From NCBI RefSeq assembly GCF_000246855.1, contig NC_016609.1, positions 8,382,744 through 8,446,743 of the forward strand: a DNA stretch of 64,000 nt, written 5' to 3'. The position numbers and the translations under genes are program-made. This document shows positions 61,107 through 64,000 of the stretch, piece after piece. The DNA is from Niastella koreensis GR20-10. GTDB taxonomy: Bacteria > Bacteroidota > Bacteroidia > Chitinophagales > Chitinophagaceae. The notes below the pieces were generated by a model. The model searched no databases. It had not been told where the DNA came from and worked only from the letters and a program-made list of their open reading frames with translations. Position 1 is the first letter of the stretch. Each line of letters opens with the position of its first letter.

Positions 61107-61775
61107 GAATTTGTAACCAACTCCTTTAACGGTGGTAATGCAATCGATGCCGAGCTTTTGGCGGATTTTTCGAATATGAACGTCGATGGTGCGGTCGCCA
61201 ACGATCACATCGTTACCCCAGATCTGGTTAAGGATCTCGTTGCGCAGAAATACCCGGCCGGGTTTTGACGCCAGGAGGTACAGCAGTTCAAATTCTTTTT
61301 TCGCCAATACCACCGCTTTGCTGTCTACCTTGGCTTCAAATTTAACCGGATCAATTTCGAGGTTATCGATCCTGATTACTTTTTCTTCCGGTTCTTTATT
61401 GATGCGGCGAAAGATAGCGTGTATACGGCTTACGAGAATTTTAGGGCTTACCGGTTTGCTGATATAATCGTCTGCACCGGTTTCCAGGCCTTTAACGTGA
61501 GAGCTTTCATCGCTGAGGGCGGTTAGGAATACGATAACAGTATCCTTAAATGCCGGTTGGGCACGTAAAATTTCACAAACTTCCACCCCGTTTTTGCGGG
61601 GCATCATAATATCCAGGATAATCAGGTCGGGCTGACTTAGCTTGGCTTTTTGAATGGCATCATCCCCATTATTAGCCGTCACTATCTCATAACCCTCTTT
61701 GGTAAGATTATACCGGATAATTTCAACTATATCAGGCTCGTCATCTGCAATAAGGATCTTGCCTTTAGCATTCAT
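61098..61775 (-). CDS. Response regulator, OmpR/PhoB family
   Basis: 225 residues from ATG 61775. Receiver domain: acidic pair Asp11-Asp12 (IADDEPD), phosphoacceptor Asp55 (LIILDIMMP), Thr/Lys switch residues in FLTALSDE and YISKPVSPK. The C-terminal winged helix-turn-helix has KKEFELLYLLASKPGRVFLR, WGNDVIVGDRTIDVHIRKIR and TTVKGVGYKF, of the OmpR/PhoB type that binds 11-bp-spaced direct repeats. It precedes the PhoR-like kinase by 106 bp. A candidate for the protein binding the 11-bp arrays. A TAGGTTTG -7 element lies at 61791-61798. Confidence 0.9.
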   Translation of the reverse strand: MNAKGKILIADDEPDIVEIIRYNLTKEGYEIVTANNGDDAIQKAKLSQPDLIILDIMMPRKNGVEVCEILRAQPAFKDTVIVFLTALSDESSHVKGLETGADDYISKPVSPKILVSRIHAIFRRINKEPEEKVIRIDNLEIDPVKFEAKVDSKAVVLAKKEFELLYLLASKPGRVFLRNEILNQIWGNDVIVGDRTIDVHIRKIRQKLGIDCITTVKGVGYKFTM

Positions 61776-61790
61776 TAAATGAAATTTTTG

Positions 61791-61798
61791 CAAACCTA
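61791..61798 (-). promoter_or_regulatory. -7 element of the response regulator gene
   Basis: The minus strand reads TAGGTTTG, an exact TAnnTTTG match, about 16 bases before the ATG. No -33 TTG at the usual distance. Confidence 0.5.
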
Positions 61799-62055
61799 CT
61801 CGAAAAGGTTCTACCCTGTAAATGATAATATTGAGTTCACAATTTGTTAATACGTAAAGGTAAAGAAAAAAGGCGCTCGGCCACCGTGCGGGAAGTGGAT
61901 AAGGAGTTACAAAGCATTCGTTATTAATTAGAAAGCTCTTTGTTGCCGCAAAAAGGATACCGGGCTAAATAAATAGATCTGATGTTTAGCCGGGAACGGG
62001 ACGCTTTAGTAAGGTATGGTTACCCTTAACCCCGTTCCCCTGATAGTTAATTTCA

Positions 62056-62245
62056 CCTTGTTTTCAGTTGAAAACAATACTCTACCAACCGGAAAGGCCC
62101 CGTTTTCAGTTAGAAACGGTGCGCTACCAACTGAAAACACCCCTTTTTCAGTTAGAAATGGTATGCTATCAACTGAAAACACCCCGTTTTCAGTTATAAA
62201 CAGGCCGGAATAAACTGAAAACGCACCGTTTTCAGTTATAAGTTT
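62056..62245. repeat. Tandem repeat with an exact 42-bp period
   Basis: TTTTCAGTT occurs at 62061, 62103, 62145, 62187 and 62229, exactly 42 bp apart. Its reverse complement AACTGAAAA occurs at 62129, 62171 and 62213, with a degenerate copy at 62087. Thus each period holds two facing half-sites. Both strands are open in a frame and encode a 14-residue repeat. Confidence 0.9.
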
Positions 62246-62395
62246 ATACCCAGGCTTCCCCATTCTGAGGCTTCTGTTATCCACCATGGCAGGGCTTTTT
62301 GACTTTCTTTTACTAACTTTCGCCGGGAATTATTGTTTCTTAATACAGAAAGGCGCTAACCAGACCAATTACAGGCACATATAACCCTTTGGTCA

Positions 62396-62403
62396 TATTT
62401 TTG
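62396..62403 (+). promoter_or_regulatory. -7 element of the last gene
   Basis: TATTTTTG, a TAnnTTTG match 24 bases before ATG 62427. No clear -33 TTG. Confidence 0.45.
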
Positions 62404-62426
62404 CTCTACCCCTAGATGTGCAGCAT

Positions 62427-64000
62427 ATGAGGATACATATACCAATTATTACGATCTGTTTACTTATTTGGCAATCGAATCTTGCGCAAACTTCATATCC
62501 TATAAAGGTGCCAATGGAGCGTGAGCTCTGGCATAACAATATCGATAAGCAGCAGAAGAAGGCCGTTCAATTTGTAAATCAGGGCAAAATTTCACCAGAT
62601 ACCACCGTTAGCCTGCAAATTATGGATGCCCTCATCCGGGGTGTGGATGACCTGGAGAACCAGATTGAAATGGATTCTACCCTCAACGGCAATGGAAAGA
62701 TCAAATACCTACGCAGCATCGACTACCTGTTACAAAACTATTTTTCGAATCTCAACCGGCGCGATTTTCCCGCTTCGCTGGCCCCGGCGCTTATAAAGGC
62801 GTTTGGCCAGTGTATGGAGCTGGATAAACAACATAAAAGTTTTGGCCCCGTTATAGAAAGCAACGACTATGGCGTTGATAAAATGCTGATAGAATCGCTC
62901 AAATATTCAGAAGATAACCCAGGCATGGCAGGCGCTCGCATTGTATTAATGCAAAAGTACCTGACCTTGCACCCGGACCAGATCATGTCTGAACTGGCTA
63001 AAAATCCCAACGCTTATTTTGCCGATAGCTTAATAAAAGTGGCGGTGAGTACCGACATCTCGAAGGTATACGATTACGCCCAGGCCAATAATAAATTGGG
63101 CGATCGTATCCGCCATCACAGCGATTCAACCGTACAACTGATTGCACGTATTGCCACCAGCAAAAGCGGCCAGTTATACTTTCCATTTCTGGATAACCTG
63201 ATGCGGGGGAAAATTACCCTGAAGGCTATTGATAGTGTGAAGGAGAACGACCTGGGCTATTACCGGTTGCTGGTAAAAACCAGGATAGAATATGTTGAAA
63301 GGTCATTACCACCTTATAATGACACCGCCAATCAATTGCAGACCTTAACGGAAATGATGAAGCGTAAGGCGAATCAATATTTTATTCGCGAAATAAATGC
63401 GCTGCATACCAGTCCCAGTGATAATATTCGTTTTCGCAGGCTCGATGGGTTAAGTGCACAGGAGCTATATTACCTGGCGGTTTTGGGCGAAGATGAAATT
63501 TATACTTCCAGTTACACCCGTGGGGTGTATCCCCGCATTTGGCAGGCCATGGCCAAACCACGGGCCGACAGTTTGATCATGAGCGTGCATGCCGACTTTT
63601 TCAGAAAGTTTATTAAAATGGCAGCCGGTTATAACGAACTGACCGACTTTTTGGGTAAAATGGATAAACAGAATGCCGAAACCCTGATGAAGGCGTTTGT
63701 GATAGGCCTGGAAAAACCGCGTAAAATAAACGACCTCGAAGATGCGGTTGACGTGGCTGACTCCTACAGCAGCATCATGGATAAAAACAAGGAGCTGGCT
63801 GATTTTATATTGAATGAGGTAAATGTTAGCTATACTAAAAATGTACAGGAGAACAATAAACGCGGGATGGTAATATATAACCTGCTGCGCATATTGTTTG
63901 AATCGGCCGATACCACCAAAAAAGTTGATCTGTCAGCATTATTGGGCATTCCGTCTATTTATGGTAAAGATTACAGCAACCTTACCGACGACAGCGGCCG
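62427..64000 (+). CDS. Large exported protein of unknown function (3' end outside window)
   Basis: An uninterrupted frame of 524 codons from ATG 62427 to the window edge. The N-terminus is a signal peptide (PIITICLLIWQSNLAQ). The visible sequence is mostly helical, with no repeats: WHNNIDKQQKKAVQFVNQGK, MLIESLKYSEDNPGMAGARI, YFPFLDNLMRGKITLKAID and FRRLDGLSAQELYYLAVLGE. No catalytic motif is recognisable. Codon use agrees with neighbours. It may be a periplasmic or secreted protein of a family limited to Bacteroidota; C-terminal domains, including a possible T9SS signal, would be beyond the window. Confidence 0.75.
   Translation, partial: MRIHIPIITICLLIWQSNLAQTSYPIKVPMERELWHNNIDKQQKKAVQFVNQGKISPDTTVSLQIMDALIRGVDDLENQIEMDSTLNGNGKIKYLRSIDYLLQNYFSNLNRRDFPASLAPALIKAFGQCMELDKQHKSFGPVIESNDYGVDKMLIESLKYSEDNPGMAGARIVLMQKYLTLHPDQIMSELAKNPNAYFADSLIKVAVSTDISKVYDYAQANNKLGDRIRHHSDSTVQLIARIATSKSGQLYFPFLDNLMRGKITLKAIDSVKENDLGYYRLLVKTRIEYVERSLPPYNDTANQLQTLTEMMKRKANQYFIREINALHTSPSDNIRFRRLDGLSAQELYYLAVLGEDEIYTSSYTRGVYPRIWQAMAKPRADSLIMSVHADFFRKFIKMAAGYNELTDFLGKMDKQNAETLMKAFVIGLEKPRKINDLEDAVDVADSYSSIMDKNKELADFILNEVNVSYTKNVQENNKRGMVIYNLLRILFESADTTKKVDLSALLGIPSIYGKDYSNLTDDSG

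Larger units (their letters stand above)
61776..62426. other. Gene-poor region (650 bp)
   Basis: Contains the regulator promoter, a large hairpin GGGAACGGG (61992-62000) / CCCGTTCCC (62031-62039), the 42-bp tandem repeat (62056-62245) and the promoter of the last gene. No convincing gene; frames open across the repeat exist on both strands. Confidence 0.6.

Noticed and set aside
61816-61852. Pho-box-like words (TAAC, GAAC, TATC at 11-bp steps) before the response regulator
   Set aside because: Only one unit matches the consensus and the series is not in register with the TAGGTTTG -7 element.
62006-62287. A 93-residue frame on the minus strand across the 42-bp repeat (and a matching frame on the plus strand)
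   Set aside because: Both strands are open because the period is a multiple of three; there is no ribosome-binding context or non-repeat coding sequence, so it is listed as a repeat only.
1-64000. tRNA, rRNA, insertion sequences, prophage or integrase genes
   Set aside because: No cloverleaf T-loop words, rRNA segments, transposase or integrase motifs, or terminal inverted repeats with target duplications were seen.

Overview
The window looks like a chromosomal segment of a Bacteroidota bacterium, most likely of the Chitinophagaceae (Chitinophaga/Niastella type). The evidence is a gldKLMN cluster (gliding and type IX secretion), a protein with a type IX secretion C-terminal sorting domain, TonB-dependent receptors, many DUF4271/DUF4783-type families, and promoters of the Bacteroidota TTG-N20-TAnnTTTG form. 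No rRNA, tRNA, CRISPR array, phage or insertion sequence was found. Almost everything reads as vertically inherited core and semi-core genome.

Layout. 1-6271: end of gpsA, a 36-residue membrane peptide, hemW, an outer-membrane beta-barrel protein, a DUF4271 protein and hemD. 6505-8562: a DUF255 thioredoxin-fold protein. 8711-13622: gldK-gldL-gldM-gldN. 13948-18755 (minus): uvrC with a lipoprotein, then an ECF sigma factor with a membrane/beta-barrel partner. 19054-28858: ctaD, gpmI, a DUF4783 protein, nadC, a SUI1 protein, isocitrate dehydrogenase, apaG and a POT transporter. 29172-31548: purD and kynA. 32010-38047: mreB-mreC-mreD-mrdA-rodA, the rod-shape elongasome. 38105-42131: an MBL hydrolase, a second ECF sigma operon (sigma, repeat-containing anti-sigma candidate, Spy-like protein) and two small membrane proteins. 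42184-45184 (minus): half of a split transketolase, galE and rfbA.

From 45395 to 61775 the genes suggest a phosphate-starvation neighbourhood: pit and its DUF47 partner, an OprP/O-type porin, a TonB-dependent receptor with a beta-helix lipoprotein, a PlcP-like phospholipase C with a glycosyltransferase (lipid remodelling), and a PhoB/PhoR-like two-component pair. Upstream of the porin, the receptor and the plcP-like gene I find arrays of 3 to 5 direct repeats starting TAAY at exact 11-bp spacing. This is the architecture of Pho boxes, and before the receptor and the plcP-like gene the last repeat lies exactly 14 bp before a TAnn-type -7 element. I regard this as the most interesting signal in the window.

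A second theme is non-coding. Many intergenic gaps carry low-complexity, locus-specific short tandem units on one side and their reverse complement on the other, usually around a terminator. There is also a 42-bp tandem repeat, a nested palindrome, a C/G-rich palindromic repeat apparently inserted in frame into kynA, candidate small transcripts with good terminators, and a decayed gene fragment. The window ends inside a large exported protein of unknown function.
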